A DNA stretch of 64,000 nt. Source: Thauera aromatica K172 (GTDB lineage Bacteria; Pseudomonadota; Gammaproteobacteria; Burkholderiales; Rhodocyclaceae). A model generated the notes under the pieces. It was not told where the DNA came from and ran no database searches. It saw only the letters and a program-made list of their open reading frames with translations. Location of the stretch: the NCBI RefSeq assembly GCF_003030465.1, contig NZ_CP028339.1:682001-746000 (forward strand), written 5' to 3'. The position numbers and the translations under genes were made by a program. Positions within the stretch are counted from its first letter, which is position 1. Each line of letters starts with the position of its first letter. Of the stretch, positions 9,426 to 20,236 are shown in pieces.

Positions 9426-10556
9426 TCAGGCCATCTGGCCGATGGTTTTGCGAAAGCGTGCTAACGACAGGAAAAACAGCACCGTTCCGATCAGGGCCAG
9501 CGCCAGGAAGGGCTGCCATACCGTCTCCAGGCCCGCGCCCCGGTAAAGGATGGCCTGACTCAGTTCCACGAAATGCGTGGTGGGCGCGATCAGCATGATG
9601 TTCTGCACGATCTCGGGCATGCTTTCGCGCGGCGTGGTGCCACCCGACAGCATCTGCAGCGGCATGATGGTAAGCATCATCAACATGCCGAACTGCGGCA
9701 TGTTGCGCGCCAGGGTGGCGATGAAGATGCCCATCGAGGTGGTGGCGAACAGACTGAGCGCCGCGCCGGCGAAGAACAGCGCAATGGAGCCCTCGATGGG
9801 CACGCCCAGGACGCCGCGCACCATGAGATTGAGCGACAGAAAGGAGGCGATCAGCACGACCAGGGCCATCGACCAGATCTTGGAAAGCATGATCTGCGCG
9901 GGCGTGACCGGCATCACCAGCAGGTGCTCGATGGTGCCGTGCTCGCGCTCCCGGATCAGCGCCGCGCCAGTCAGGATGATGGACAGCAGCGTGATGTGGT
10001 TGATGATCTGAACCACCGAGCCGAACCAGGCCTTGTCTAGCGATGGATTGAAACGCGCACGCAATGCGAGATCCACAGGCAGTGGCTCAGCCCCGCGATA
10101 GCGCTTGACGAACTCATTGACCTCGCCGATGGCGATCTGCTGAATGTAGCCGCTGCCCGTGAATGCCTGGCTCATGCGGGTAGCGTCAACGTTGAGCTGC
10201 AACGCAGGCGAGCGCCGGGCCAGCACGTCGCGCTGGAAGTTGGGCGGAATGACCAGGGCAAAGGTGTACTGCCCGGCATCCATGCCCGGATCCACCCTTC
10301 CATAGTCGATCATGGCCGGTGGCGTGAACTGCGGCGGGTAGAACGCCGAGGCAATCCGCTGGGAGAGCGCCGAATTGTCTTCGTCGACGATGGCGATGGG
10401 GGCGTTGTGCAGCGTCTCCGGCATGGACGTGGCCGAGGTGTAGACCGACGCGGTGAACACGTAGACGATGAGCGCGATCATCATCGGATCGCGCCACAGA
10501 CTCCACAGCTCCTTAACACCCAGGTCGTAGATATTGGCCAGGTTTCTTCTGCTCAT
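9426..10556 (-). CDS. ABC-2 type permease (YhhJ-like)
   Basis: A 376-aa inner-membrane permease: one N-terminal membrane helix, a large periplasmic loop (about residues 45-170), then five helices in the second half with an EHGTIEHLLVMPV segment typical of ABC-2 exporters. Length matches E. coli YhhJ (374 aa, from memory). It starts 1 bp after the stop of the ATPase/permease fusion and should form the export channel with that protein's own permease half. The substrate is unknown. Confidence 0.85.
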   Translation of the reverse strand: MSRRNLANIYDLGVKELWSLWRDPMMIALIVYVFTASVYTSATSMPETLHNAPIAIVDEDNSALSQRIASAFYPPQFTPPAMIDYGRVDPGMDAGQYTFALVIPPNFQRDVLARRSPALQLNVDATRMSQAFTGSGYIQQIAIGEVNEFVKRYRGAEPLPVDLALRARFNPSLDKAWFGSVVQIINHITLLSIILTGAALIREREHGTIEHLLVMPVTPAQIMLSKIWSMALVVLIASFLSLNLMVRGVLGVPIEGSIALFFAGAALSLFATTSMGIFIATLARNMPQFGMLMMLTIMPLQMLSGGTTPRESMPEIVQNIMLIAPTTHFVELSQAILYRGAGLETVWQPFLALALIGTVLFFLSLARFRKTIGQMA

Positions 10557-10557
10557 C

Positions 10558-13320
10558 TCAGCGCTCCTGCTTCTTGAGTAGCAAAACGGCTGCGCCGAGG
10601 ATGACCGGGACCGACAAAAGCATCGCCCACAGCGGCCCGGTCACGTCGGCCAGGCCAAGCGCTTTGCTGAAAACGCCACGGCTGATGGAGATCATGTGCG
10701 TGGCGGGGTAGATCTCGCCGATGAACTTGCTGGAGCCTTCGAGCGAGGACACCGGATCGATCAGGCCGGCGAACTGGGTGGCAGGAATGATGGTGCCGAT
10801 CATGGCGAAGAACATGGCGGCGATCTGGCTGCGCGTGACGGCCGAGGCCAGCAGCCCCATGCCTGTGGCGGCGAAGGAGAAGACCAGCGCGGCCAGCGAC
10901 AGGGTCAAGAAGCTGCCCGTGACCGGCACGCCAAAGAGGGTGACCGCGAGCAGACTCATCAGCAGGAAGTTCACCATGGCCAGGCCGACATAGGGCAGTT
11001 GTTTGCCAAGCAGGAACTCGGTGCGCGTCACCGGCGTCACGTACAGATTGGTGATCGACCCGGTTTCTTTCTCGCGCACCACCGCCAGCGCGGTCAGCAT
11101 GGCCGGCAGCATGAGCAGCAAGAGAGGTATCACCGCTGGCACCATGGCGGGCAGGCTCTTGACATCGGGGTTGTAGCGAAAGCGCGTCTCGACGCTCGCA
11201 TTGCCGGCTGCGCTGGCGCCGCTGCGCTCGCTGGCCTGTACCAGCAGCCAGTGCTGATGCATGCCCTGAACGTAGCCCTGGACGGTTTCCGCGCGCACCG
11301 GCATGGCGCCGTCGAGCCAGGCGCCGATCTGCACGTTCTGGCCCCGCAACACGTCGCGGCTGAAGCCAGGGGGGATTTCGATGGCCAGCGACAGTTCGCC
11401 GCTGCGCATACGCCGGTCGAGATCCTCGTAATCGACGATAGGCGGGTGCTCTGTGAAGTAGCGCGAGCCGGCCAGGTTCAGCGTGTAGCTTTGGCTGAGC
11501 GTGGTCTGGTCGCGATCGAGCACCGCATAGCTCAGGTCCTCGACGTCCATGGTGATGCCGAAGCCGATCACGAACATCAGCAGCAGCGAACCACCCAGCG
11601 CCAGGGTGGCGCGCACCGGGTCACGCCGCAGTTCCAGCGACTCGCGCCACAGGTAGCTGAACATGCGGCGTGGGCTGAAGCCTTCAGCGTTGTGCCCGAT
11701 GTGCTCAGTGTGTGTCGCTGGCGTCTGAATCGCCGTATTGGCGGCCTCGGTGGGGCCGGCGGGAGCGACCGTGCCGCCCTCCGCCTCGATGAGGTAGCCG
11801 ATGAAGGCCTCTTCGAGGGTTTTAGCGCCGCGCTTCTCGACCAGCTTGGCGGGCACGTCGCTGTCGAGCACCTTGCCCGCATGCATCATTGACATGCGGT
11901 CGCAGCGTTCGGCCTCGTTCATGAAGTGGGTGGAAATGAAGACCGTCACCCGGTCGCGACGTGACAGCTCGATGAGCAGCCGCCAGAATGCATCGCGCGC
12001 TACTGGATCGACCCCGGAGGTCGGCTCGTCCAGAATCAACAGTTCGGGCTTGTGCACCATGGCGACCGCCAACGACAGGCGCTGGCGTATGCCCAGAGGC
12101 AGGCTGGCCGGCAAGCTGTCGATGACTTCCACCAGGCCGAAGCGCTCCACCATCTCTTCGACGCGGCCCGGAATGTCCTTCGGGGGCACGCTGAACAGCT
12201 TGGCGTGCAACTCCAGGTTCTGGCGTACCGTGATTTCGCTGTAGAGCGAGAATGCCTGCGACATGTAGCCGACGCGGCGGCGGGTGTCCAAGTCATGCGG
12301 GTCCACCTCATGACCGAACAGCCAGGCTCGTCCCTCGCTCGCCGGCAGTAGCCCGGTGAGCATCTTCATCGTCGTAGACTTGCCGCAGCCGTTGGAGCCG
12401 AGGAAGCCGAAGATTTCACCGCGCCGGATGCGGAAGGAGACACTGTCGACGGCAACGAAGTCGCCAAAGCGCATGGTCAGCCCCTGGGCCTCGATGGCGA
12501 TATCGTCCGCGCCGCCATCCGGCAAGGGGGGAATGACTACCGCTTGGTGTCCGCGCTTTTTCTCTTCCGGCAGCAGGCGGATGAACGCCTCTTCCAGATT
12601 CGGGCTGCCTGTTCTTTCCAGCAACTCCTGCGGTGTGCCGGTGGCGAGGACCTTCCCGTCGTCGATGGCGGCCAGCCAATCGAAGCGCTGGGCCTCGTCC
12701 ATGTAGGCCGTGGCCACGATCACGCTCATGCCGGGGCGATCGGCGCGGATACGCTCGATCAGATCCCAGAACTGGGCACGCGCCAGCGGGTCCACGCCGG
12801 TCGTCGGTTCATCAAGGATCAGGAAATCCGGGTCGTGGATCAGCGCGCAGCACAGGCCGAGCTTTTGCTTCATGCCCCCGGAGAGCTTGCCTGCCGGGCG
12901 CGACAGGAATTTGAACAGGCCGGTGGCCTGGGTGAGCTCATCGATCCGCTGGCGGCGCTCTGCGGCGCCATGACCGAATAGGCGCGCGAAGAATTGCAGA
13001 TTCTCCTCGACCGAGAGCGTCGGATACAGGTTCTTGCCCAACCCCTGCGGCATGTAGGCGATGCGCGGGCACACCAGCTTGCGGTGGGCCTTGCTGGCCA
13101 TGTCGCCACCGAGCACCTCGACCGTGCCTTCCTGGATGATGCGCACACCGGCCAGCAACGAGAGCAGGCTGGACTTACCCACGCCGTCGGGGCCGATCAG
13201 ACCGACCATCCGTCCAGCGGGGATGTCCAGGTCAATGCCATCCAAGGCAATGACGTCGCGGTAGCGCAGTCTTACCTGGCGGACACTTGCAACGGTCGCG
13301 AGCTGCGCGCTGTGGCTCAT
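10558..13320 (-). CDS. RbbA-like ABC transporter: two ATPases fused to a permease
   Basis: A 920-aa fusion. ATPase 1 has GPDGVGKS (43-50), LSGGM (146-150) and LILDEP (167-172). ATPase 2 has GSNGCGKS (308-315) and a degenerate signature LPLGIRQRL before [12 protein letters not shown]. From about residue 540 an ABC-2 permease domain follows with a periplasmic loop and a [14 protein letters not shown] segment. The order and length match RbbA/YhiH of enterobacteria, which sits with YhiI and YhhJ just as this one sits with HlyD and permease genes. It probably powers an envelope exporter. The degenerate second signature suggests one catalytic and one weak ATP site. Confidence 0.87.
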   Translation of the reverse strand: MSHSAQLATVASVRQVRLRYRDVIALDGIDLDIPAGRMVGLIGPDGVGKSSLLSLLAGVRIIQEGTVEVLGGDMASKAHRKLVCPRIAYMPQGLGKNLYPTLSVEENLQFFARLFGHGAAERRQRIDELTQATGLFKFLSRPAGKLSGGMKQKLGLCCALIHDPDFLILDEPTTGVDPLARAQFWDLIERIRADRPGMSVIVATAYMDEAQRFDWLAAIDDGKVLATGTPQELLERTGSPNLEEAFIRLLPEEKKRGHQAVVIPPLPDGGADDIAIEAQGLTMRFGDFVAVDSVSFRIRRGEIFGFLGSNGCGKSTTMKMLTGLLPASEGRAWLFGHEVDPHDLDTRRRVGYMSQAFSLYSEITVRQNLELHAKLFSVPPKDIPGRVEEMVERFGLVEVIDSLPASLPLGIRQRLSLAVAMVHKPELLILDEPTSGVDPVARDAFWRLLIELSRRDRVTVFISTHFMNEAERCDRMSMMHAGKVLDSDVPAKLVEKRGAKTLEEAFIGYLIEAEGGTVAPAGPTEAANTAIQTPATHTEHIGHNAEGFSPRRMFSYLWRESLELRRDPVRATLALGGSLLLMFVIGFGITMDVEDLSYAVLDRDQTTLSQSYTLNLAGSRYFTEHPPIVDYEDLDRRMRSGELSLAIEIPPGFSRDVLRGQNVQIGAWLDGAMPVRAETVQGYVQGMHQHWLLVQASERSGASAAGNASVETRFRYNPDVKSLPAMVPAVIPLLLLMLPAMLTALAVVREKETGSITNLYVTPVTRTEFLLGKQLPYVGLAMVNFLLMSLLAVTLFGVPVTGSFLTLSLAALVFSFAATGMGLLASAVTRSQIAAMFFAMIGTIIPATQFAGLIDPVSSLEGSSKFIGEIYPATHMISISRGVFSKALGLADVTGPLWAMLLSVPVILGAAVLLLKKQER

Positions 13321-13323
13321 ACC

Positions 13324-14403
13324 TTACTCCGGCACACGAACGGAGAGGTTCTGAGGCCACTCGGCCTTGGCGTCGAGCTTGACCCAGGCTACGCCGGGCA
13401 GACCGGTCTTGACCTGGTTCAGGTGCTCACGCAGCAGCTCCTGCGAGATCTGTGCGCGCACGCGAAACATCAGCTTTTGTCGCTCACTGGCGGTTTCCAC
13501 CGTCTTGGGGGTGAACTGCGCTGCGCTGGCGACGAAGGAAACGGTGGCTGGAATCACATACTCGGGCGCGGCATCCAGAATGATGCGAACCTCCGAACCC
13601 AGCGCAACGCGGCCGGCCACGGTTTCGGGCAGGAAGAAGGTGATGTACACGTCCGACAGATCAAGGAGGTTCAAGACACGTCCGCCCGCTCCAAGCACCT
13701 CGCCGGGTTGCGCGACACGCACCTGAACCCGTCCGTCGCGCGGAGACCGCAGTTCGCTGTCGCGGATGTCGGCTTCGATGCGGCTGATACTGGCCGTAGC
13801 GGCGGACACGCTGGACTGCGCGCCGACAAGCTGCGCCCTGGCGGCTTCGACCGCGGCGCGGGCAGCGGCGGCCTGTGCCTTGCTGGCCGCGAGGGTCGCC
13901 TGGGCGCCCCGTACGCGCGCCCGGTCATCGTCCAATTCTTGTATCGAGGCGGCGCCTTCTTGGGACAATGTCTGCGAACGTTTCAGCCGCCGTTGCGCGG
14001 CATCGAGCTCAGACTCGCGCTGACCAACGAGTGCCTGCGCCGCAACCACGTCGGCTTCACGCAGCGCCACCTGGGCCTGTGCTGCGGTCACCGAGTGCTC
14101 GGCCTGTTCACGCATGGCGAAGGCTTCGTCGCGCTGCGCCTCGAGCGTTTCCAGTTGCATCCTGGCCAGTGGCTGGCCCGCTGCGACGAAATCGCCTTCA
14201 CGGACCAGGATGTCTTCGATACGTCCAGGAAGCTTGGTGGCGATGTCGATCTCGGTGGCTTCGATGCGGCCATTGCCGTTGACGAATCCTTCGCCGGGGC
14301 CGCTGTCAGCAAGCCCCGTCCAGCCCCACCAGGCCAGGGCGACAACAACCGCTGCAGCGAAAGCGACCAGGAGTTTTTTCTTGAGAGAGGGGGAGACAGT
14401 CAT
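13324..14403 (-). CDS. HlyD-family membrane fusion protein
   Basis: A 359-aa periplasmic adaptor: an N-terminal membrane anchor ([20 protein letters not shown]), a lipoyl half-motif, a long alpha hairpin rich in Ala, Glu and Arg (about residues 90-215, coiled coil), the second lipoyl half ([19 protein letters not shown]) and a C-terminal barrel. It should bridge the inner-membrane ABC pair to the outer-membrane lipoprotein encoded just upstream. The stop is 3 bp before the ATPase start. It resembles YhiI in length and context. Confidence 0.87.
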   Translation of the reverse strand: MTVSPSLKKKLLVAFAAAVVVALAWWGWTGLADSGPGEGFVNGNGRIEATEIDIATKLPGRIEDILVREGDFVAAGQPLARMQLETLEAQRDEAFAMREQAEHSVTAAQAQVALREADVVAAQALVGQRESELDAAQRRLKRSQTLSQEGAASIQELDDDRARVRGAQATLAASKAQAAAARAAVEAARAQLVGAQSSVSAATASISRIEADIRDSELRSPRDGRVQVRVAQPGEVLGAGGRVLNLLDLSDVYITFFLPETVAGRVALGSEVRIILDAAPEYVIPATVSFVASAAQFTPKTVETASERQKLMFRVRAQISQELLREHLNQVKTGLPGVAWVKLDAKAEWPQNLSVRVPE

Positions 14404-14417
14404 GGGTTCGGCGTGCC

Positions 14418-15911
14418 TTAACGGGTTGATGGGGTGGAAGCGGGAGTCGAGGCCGCACCCTGTGCCTCGCCGGCTGCGGCGAGGGTGCCGCCGCCGAGCG
14501 CGGCATACAGCGCCACTTGGCTGGACAGCAGCGCGCGGCGCGCCTGTACCAGTTGTTGCTGGGCTCCCAGCAGATCGCGTTGGGCATCCAGCACTTCCAA
14601 GAAGGCGGCCGAGCCGTTGTCGTAGCGCAACTTGGCCAGGCGTGCGCGTTCGCTTTGCGCTTCCAGGTTGGCTCTCTGGATCGTCAACTGCTCAGCCAGC
14701 CAGTGCTTTGCGCTCAGCGCATCGGCCACCTCGCGGAAGGCCGATTGAATGGTTTTTTCGTATCCGGCGACGGCGATGTCGCGGCGCACTTCGCTCAGCT
14801 CCAGATTGGCGCGGCGGCGCCCGCCATCGAAGATGGGCAGCGACAGGGTGGGCATGAAGGTCCAGGCGCGACTGCCGGAATCGAACAAGCCATTCAAGTC
14901 GGAGCTGGCCGTGCCGAAGCTGCCGGTCAGCGCAATGCGCGGCAAGAACGCCGCGCGGGCCGCGCCGATGTGGGCATTGCTGGCACGCAATTGGTGTTCG
15001 GCGGAAATGATGTCCGGGCGACTGACCAGCAGCTCCGAAGGCAGACCGGCCCGCAGCTCAGCCAGAACCGTCGTTTCATCGAAGGGTGCCTTGGCGGGCA
15101 GCGGGCCGGGATCAGCGCCTACCAGCAGTGCCAGGGCGTGCAGTTGCGTGGTGCGAGCTTGCTCAAGCTGCGTCAGCAGCGCCTGAGCTTGGTTCAGCAG
15201 GGTCTGGACCTGTGTGAGATCCAGCTTCGAGGTCGAGCCGACTTCGACGCGGCGCCGGAAAATGCGATAGGACTCCTCGCGGGTGGTCACGGTTTGCCGT
15301 GCGATCGCCACGCGTTCGTCGATCTCGCGCAGGCCAAGATAGCCGTCTGCCACCTGGGCGATCAGCGCCAAATGGACGGCCTGGCGAGCCGCGTCGGAAG
15401 CCAGCCAAGTTTGCAGGGCGGCGTCTTCCAGGTTGCGGATCCGACCCCACAGATCCAGTTCCCAGGTGGTCAAACCCACCTCGGCCCGGTACTCGCCGCC
15501 CACCTGCGATCGGCCCGACATGTTCAGGTCGCCAGGGACGCGCGCGCGTCCACCTTGGGCGCCCACGCCCATGGCAGGAAAACGATCCGAGCGCTGAATG
15601 CGGAATGTGGCGCTGGCTTCCTCGACGCGCAGCGCGGCCACGCGCAGGTCGCGGTTGTTTTCCAGCGCGGTCTCGATGAGGCGTTGCAGCAAGGGGTCAG
15701 TGAAGTACCCCTGCCAGGCAAGCTCTCCCGCGTGGGCGCCGTCGGTGCCTGATCCAAGATGCGCGGGCCAGGCTTCGGGCACGGGCAATGGCGGGGTGTC
15801 TGGCGCCGGAGCGAGCGACATGCAGCCGGTCAAGACGACGGCGCTCAGGGCCAACGAGGCAGCGCGCAATCTGAACGCAGGAAACAACGGGGAAGTTGGG
15901 AGCATGGTCAC
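14418..15911 (-). CDS. NodT-family outer-membrane efflux lipoprotein
   Basis: A 497-aa TolC-type protein with a lipoprotein signal (VVLTGC near residues 25-30). The two repeated OEP halves are visible ([20 protein letters not shown] and [20 protein letters not shown]). It provides the outer-membrane channel of the tripartite exporter encoded with the next three genes. It is the first gene of the minus-strand run, and its 5' flank holds the palindromic operator described at 16168. Start 15911 is the first of two close ATGs (15911 and 15905). Confidence 0.88.
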   Translation of the reverse strand: MTMLPTSPLFPAFRLRAASLALSAVVLTGCMSLAPAPDTPPLPVPEAWPAHLGSGTDGAHAGELAWQGYFTDPLLQRLIETALENNRDLRVAALRVEEASATFRIQRSDRFPAMGVGAQGGRARVPGDLNMSGRSQVGGEYRAEVGLTTWELDLWGRIRNLEDAALQTWLASDAARQAVHLALIAQVADGYLGLREIDERVAIARQTVTTREESYRIFRRRVEVGSTSKLDLTQVQTLLNQAQALLTQLEQARTTQLHALALLVGADPGPLPAKAPFDETTVLAELRAGLPSELLVSRPDIISAEHQLRASNAHIGAARAAFLPRIALTGSFGTASSDLNGLFDSGSRAWTFMPTLSLPIFDGGRRRANLELSEVRRDIAVAGYEKTIQSAFREVADALSAKHWLAEQLTIQRANLEAQSERARLAKLRYDNGSAAFLEVLDAQRDLLGAQQQLVQARRALLSSQVALYAALGGGTLAAAGEAQGAASTPASTPSTR

Positions 15912-16167
15912 GTTCCGTACAGGTATCGGGCTGAAGAGGGTCTGGTCGCAGAGGAGGGAATGGCTGCCACCCGCGCAATGCGGGGTTCGTGGCTGGTGTC
16001 CGCAGGCCCTACTTTCTTGCTTGCAAGTGCTGTCAAGCCCACTTCATCTCCTTGTTGATATGTGCATCCCCGTGTTCCCCGGCTGGTTGATAGGGCGCTC
16101 TTCCTGTGTCGTAACCCGATGTGCCAGGTTCACTCGCGCCCTGTGTTGATCTGCATTGTGAAATCTG

Positions 16168-16223
16168 AAAACAAACGACTGGACGGTTGTTTTCAATTAT
16201 ACGTTACAATCCAAGAACCGCAA
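16168..16223. promoter_or_regulatory. Divergent promoter with TetR-type palindromic operator
   Basis: A 26-bp palindrome at 16168-16193 has 7-bp perfect arms (AAAACAA and TTGTTTT) and 10 of 13 paired positions. On the minus strand a perfect TATAAT lies at 16197-16202 with TTGCGG at 16218-16223 (16-bp spacer), placing the palindrome over the expected start of the exporter/PHA transcript. On the plus strand TACAAT at 16205-16210 could serve the tetR gene. The 445-bp gap 15912-16356 holds no other supported gene. Binding by the neighbouring TetR protein is inference. Confidence 0.6.
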
Positions 16224-16356
16224 TCAGCGGGCTCGTCGGTCATTGACGCAGGTCAATTCGAGCTGCCGGCTTGGGTTCAAGGAAGGCCCTGATTCTTGGT
16301 AGAGCCGGTGACAGGCCCATGGGAACACCCCTCAGATCTTTGAACAGAGCCTTTGA

Positions 16357-16995
16357 ATGCCACCCAAGAAAGATGACGCGCCAGACAACAAGCGCCGCTA
16401 CCTGTCCTCTGCCGCCAGGAAAGAGGAAATACTCGACGCGGCCCTGGTCGAATTCGCGGATCGGACATACAACGCAGTGTCGATGGAGCGCCTGGCGGAA
16501 TGCGCGGGCTTGTCCAAGGCTGGCATCTATGCCCACTTCAAAAGCAAGGAAGAAATTTTTCACGCCTTGCTCGAACGTACGAGGAAGCAGATTTGTGATT
16601 TCCAGGGCTGGCTCCCGGATGAGGATCTGACGTTGCCAGAGCTGGTAGATGTCTACCTGGATCGCCTGTACGCGACCTTCAGCTCCCCTGCCACGATGTC
16701 GATCTACCGGCTGCTTCTGGCCGAAAGCGCCCGAACTCCAGAGCTGGTGCAGCGTTGGCACAACGAAGTTGCGCTCGGGCTGAAAGAGCGGGCGCAGACG
16801 ATCATCCACCGCAACATACGCCGAGGCGTCATTCGCCCAGGCGTCTTGACCGAACACTTCTTCCCGTTGGCGCTCGCGCCCGCAGTGCTGTGGCTGAGTT
16901 CCTCGATGCTGTCCAAGGGGAATCCTTCCATCTCGCTGGTGCAGTTACGGGATGCGCACCGGCAACTGTTGCTTGAGCTTTTGCAGCCTCAATGA
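16357..16995 (+). CDS. TetR-family transcriptional regulator
   Basis: A 212-aa regulator with the N-terminal helix-turn-helix at about residues 42-65 (SMERLAECAGLSKAGIYAHF) and a helical ligand domain. It is divergent from the exporter/PHA run, and its likely operator is at 16168-16193, so it probably represses both directions, as CecR does for an analogous ABC exporter in E. coli. The ligand is unknown. The stop overlaps the start of the next gene (ATGA at 16992-16995). Confidence 0.88.
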   Translation: MPPKKDDAPDNKRRYLSSAARKEEILDAALVEFADRTYNAVSMERLAECAGLSKAGIYAHFKSKEEIFHALLERTRKQICDFQGWLPDEDLTLPELVDVYLDRLYATFSSPATMSIYRLLLAESARTPELVQRWHNEVALGLKERAQTIIHRNIRRGVIRPGVLTEHFFPLALAPAVLWLSSSMLSKGNPSISLVQLRDAHRQLLLELLQPQ

Positions 16996-18038
16996 GCGGA
17001 GTGATGCACAGAGTCCTGCGCGCCCTTGCAGGCTTGGCGATCGGCTTTGTGGTACTGCTGCTGACTGTGTGGGGTGCGCTGGCTCTGTGGCATCAGATGC
17101 CGGGACCTTCGGTGGTGCGATGGTTCGTCATTGCCATGTGGTCCACATTGGGTGTGACCGTTGTCTTGTCGCGGGCGGGCTTGCTTGGGCGGCGCAATCG
17201 CAACATCGCCGGATTCGCATTTGTGATCGCAGCCGCCTCCCTGCTCATGTGGTGGGGGACGCTGCAGCCGTCACACCAGCGTGTATGGGCTGACGATGTC
17301 GCTCAGTTGCTGGAGGCCAGGATCGACGGCAACCATGTTCACCTGAATAATGTGCGCAACTTCCAGTGGCGCAGCGAAACCGACTACACCCCGCAGTGGG
17401 AGAGCCGCACATACGACCTGGATCGTCTGCGCAGCGCCGACTTGGTGCTTTCCTACTGGATGGGGCCGCACATCGCCCACACCCTGGTGTCGTTCGGCTT
17501 CGATGGCGGTGAACGCGTGGTGTTCTCGCTGGAAATTCGCAAGGAACGCCATGAGTCCTTCTCGGCGGTAGGAGGATTCTTCCGTCAGTTCGAGCAGATC
17601 CTGGTAGCCGCCGATGAGCGAGACATTGTGCGTACGCGCAGCAACGCGCGAGGCGAAGATGTTTATCTCTATCGCTTGCAGATGAATCAGGCGAGTGCCC
17701 GCGCGTTGTTTCTGGAGTATCTGAACGCGGCCAATGAACTGCGGCAGAAACCGCGCTTTTACAACACGTTAACCAGTAACTGCACGACCATCGTATTCGA
17801 GCTGGCCCGGGTCATTGCGCCCGCATTGCCAATGGACTATCGCCTGCTGCTGTCTGGATATTTTGCGCGGTACGTCTACGACCTGCATGGATTGACGCCT
17901 GGCTATCGTTACGATGAATTGCAGGCACTGGGGCATATCAACGAACGTGCCCTTGCTTCCGATGTGTCAGAGGATGACTTCTCGATGTCGATTCGACAAG
18001 GCGTGCCAGGCATCCCTGCCAACGAGGTGAATCCATGA
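16992..18038 (+). CDS. DUF4105 (Lnb N-terminal periplasmic domain) membrane protein
   Basis: A 348-aa protein with three hydrophobic segments in the first 90 residues, followed by a soluble domain containing WRSETDYTPQWESRTYDLDRL and the SNCTTIVFELAR motif typical of DUF4105. That motif carries a conserved Cys, and the domain resembles papain-like folds. Known members are envelope proteins of unclear function. It is coupled by 4-bp overlaps both to tetR upstream and to the lipoprotein gene downstream, so the three form one operon. Confidence 0.8.
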   Translation: MSGVMHRVLRALAGLAIGFVVLLLTVWGALALWHQMPGPSVVRWFVIAMWSTLGVTVVLSRAGLLGRRNRNIAGFAFVIAAASLLMWWGTLQPSHQRVWADDVAQLLEARIDGNHVHLNNVRNFQWRSETDYTPQWESRTYDLDRLRSADLVLSYWMGPHIAHTLVSFGFDGGERVVFSLEIRKERHESFSAVGGFFRQFEQILVAADERDIVRTRSNARGEDVYLYRLQMNQASARALFLEYLNAANELRQKPRFYNTLTSNCTTIVFELARVIAPALPMDYRLLLSGYFARYVYDLHGLTPGYRYDELQALGHINERALASDVSEDDFSMSIRQGVPGIPANEVNP

Positions 18039-19975
18039 GGTTCCCGCAGGCCTGCCTTCTCATTGCATGCGCCGCTCTTGCTCCGCTGCTGCTGGGGGGC
18101 TGCTCGATCCTGCGCGAGTTCGGCCCAGTGGTTGAAGTTCATACGCTACCTGCCAGGGAGGCCATCGAACTCAAGCGCGGCGACATCCTGACACGTGGCA
18201 AGCTCAGCGATGCGACTGTCCAGACCATCAGGGTGGCGGCATTGGATGAGCAGGCATGCGCAAAGCCGATCTCCTCGGAGTGCGCGGAGGCCTTGGCTAC
18301 CGTGACGGGGGTCGCCACGGATAGACGCCTGGCTGCACTGTCCGAACTATGGCTGGCGCAGGCTCAGGCCATGAAGCCCGGCTCAGCGCAGCAAGCCGCC
18401 TGGCTTGAGACGATTCGCTATGCCTATGCTTATCTGTTCCTTGGTGACCATACTCCGGGAGAGCGGGCCTTCGAGGATCGCCAGACCCAAGTGCGGGATT
18501 GGTATAACTATGCCGTCGAGCATGCGGCCACCGGCATGTTCGAAGTTCGGCAACAAATGCCGACGCAGTTGCCCGACCAGACCAGTTGGAACATTGCAGG
18601 CTGGGAACTGAAGCTGGATATGCGCGGCGCGCGCTTACCGGGCAGTACGGCGGTGCCAGCCGAACTCCTGCCAGCCTCGTCCCTGTCTTTCCGTGGATTG
18701 CGTAGCCTCTACCGGCGCGACGGCTTTGGCGCCGAGCTTGTGGCGGTCATTCCGGACGAGTCCCTGAGCGCCGCCCCAACTCGGGGTGGTCGCCCAGCGG
18801 CAAAACATGATCAGCAACCGCTGCCCTGGAGCGAGATGCCCGCGCCGTCCATGACGGTTCTGCTGCATCCCGACGGAGACAACTTGGACAGCGTGCTGCA
18901 TGCTCGTACAGCCCGTCTGACGGTGCATGACCCCTATGTGGAATCGGCCATTATGCTGCGCGGCCAACGTGTGCCGCTGGCGGCCAATTTCACGGCCGGC
19001 TATGGCGTATGGCTGGCCCGTGCCAATTTCAACCGCCAGTCGCTGCGCAGCCTGCTCGGGCGCGAGGGTGGCATCGACCGCCCGCACGTCTACTTGATGC
19101 AGCCCTACGATCCGAACAGGCGGATCATCGTCATGCTGCACGGACTGGCCAGCAGCCCTGAAGCCTGGGTGGAACTCGCCAACGAAATCCTGGGCGATGA
19201 GGCCCTGCGCCAGCATTACCAGATCTGGCAGGTCTACTACCCGACCAACATGCCAGTCGCGTTGAACCACGCCATGATTCGCAGGGCGCTCGGGGATACG
19301 CTGACGCATTTCGACCCATCCGGCCAAGCGCCGGCGTCGTCCGACCTCGTGCTGGTGGGGCATAGCATGGGCGGGGTCATCGCGCGGTTGATGGTGTCGT
19401 CAACCGATCAATCGCTGGTGCAATTGGCTGCGGATCACAGTCGGTTGACGCCGCAGCAGATCAGGCGCATTGATCCCATGTTGCGCTTCGAGCCCTTCCC
19501 GAATGTCAGCAGTGCCATCTTCATCGCGGCGCCTCATCGGGGCACATCGGTCGCGGGTGGACGCCTGGGGCGCTGGATGGCGGGATTTATCCGCTTTCCC
19601 ATTACGGTGCTCGAAGAACTCGCCCATACACTGGCACCCAATGCGGCCGCCAGCAGCCGTGAAAGCCTGGCAACCATTCCCAATAGCGTGAACAATCTCG
19701 ACGAAAACGATCCGTTCGTGCGTACGGCGGCGGGCTTTCCCATCTCATCCCAGGTGCGCTATCACTCGATCGTGGCCCAAGCCAATTCCGAAGTGGCCCT
19801 CGATGATTCCGATGACGGTCTTGTGCCTTATCGCAGCGCACATCTTCCCGGCGCACAGTCCGAGAAAGTCATTATTTCGGGGCACAGCGTGCAACAGAGC
19901 GCGGCCGCGATACTGGAGATCCAGCGTATTCTGAGAGAGGACATGGCTCTGCGGGAAGCGCATTTACAGCCATAG
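18035..19975 (+). CDS. Lipoprotein alpha/beta hydrolase (lipase-like)
   Basis: A 646-aa protein with a lipoprotein signal (LLLGGC near residue 23). An N-terminal unassigned region of about 350 residues precedes an alpha/beta hydrolase domain: RRIIVMLHGLASSPEAW provides the oxyanion region, GHSMG at residues 442-446 the nucleophilic serine, and a late GHSVQQS segment a candidate histidine. It should act at the outer membrane or periplasm on esters or lipids. ATG 18035 overlaps the preceding TGA. Whether it acts on PHA or its oligomers is an open and speculative idea from the neighbourhood. Confidence 0.82.
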   Translation: MRFPQACLLIACAALAPLLLGGCSILREFGPVVEVHTLPAREAIELKRGDILTRGKLSDATVQTIRVAALDEQACAKPISSECAEALATVTGVATDRRLAALSELWLAQAQAMKPGSAQQAAWLETIRYAYAYLFLGDHTPGERAFEDRQTQVRDWYNYAVEHAATGMFEVRQQMPTQLPDQTSWNIAGWELKLDMRGARLPGSTAVPAELLPASSLSFRGLRSLYRRDGFGAELVAVIPDESLSAAPTRGGRPAAKHDQQPLPWSEMPAPSMTVLLHPDGDNLDSVLHARTARLTVHDPYVESAIMLRGQRVPLAANFTAGYGVWLARANFNRQSLRSLLGREGGIDRPHVYLMQPYDPNRRIIVMLHGLASSPEAWVELANEILGDEALRQHYQIWQVYYPTNMPVALNHAMIRRALGDTLTHFDPSGQAPASSDLVLVGHSMGGVIARLMVSSTDQSLVQLAADHSRLTPQQIRRIDPMLRFEPFPNVSSAIFIAAPHRGTSVAGGRLGRWMAGFIRFPITVLEELAHTLAPNAAASSRESLATIPNSVNNLDENDPFVRTAAGFPISSQVRYHSIVAQANSEVALDDSDDGLVPYRSAHLPGAQSEKVIISGHSVQQSAAAILEIQRILREDMALREAHLQP

Positions 19976-20072
19976 ACAACTGCCATCTGCTGTGCGCGGC
20001 CGAGCTGATTTCGGATTTCGTATGGGCGTAATGCATTCATCTGAATGCGCAAAGAGCATCAGACTTACTGTT

Positions 20073-20236
20073 GCCCGCTCGACGCTGGCACAGTGGGTCG
20101 GTGCGTGCGGCGCGCAACTGCAGCCGATGGTAAAGGCGCTGGATGACGAACTGCGTCGCCACGTGGTGCTGCACGCCCACGAGACGCCGATGCTCAAGCC
20201 CAAGCATCTTGGCGACGGCAAGGCGTACCCAACGTG
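20073..20236 (+). pseudogene. IS66-family transposase fragment
   Basis: About 54 codons match the central IS66 TnpC region (ARSTLAQWVGACGAQLQPMV and VVLHAHETPML). In active enzymes the second motif reads LHADETP and contributes the first catalytic Asp; here it is His, and the rest of the gene is missing on both sides. It therefore looks like an inert scar of an old insertion between cargo and relaxase. No terminal inverted repeats or target duplication could be recognised. Confidence 0.75.
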
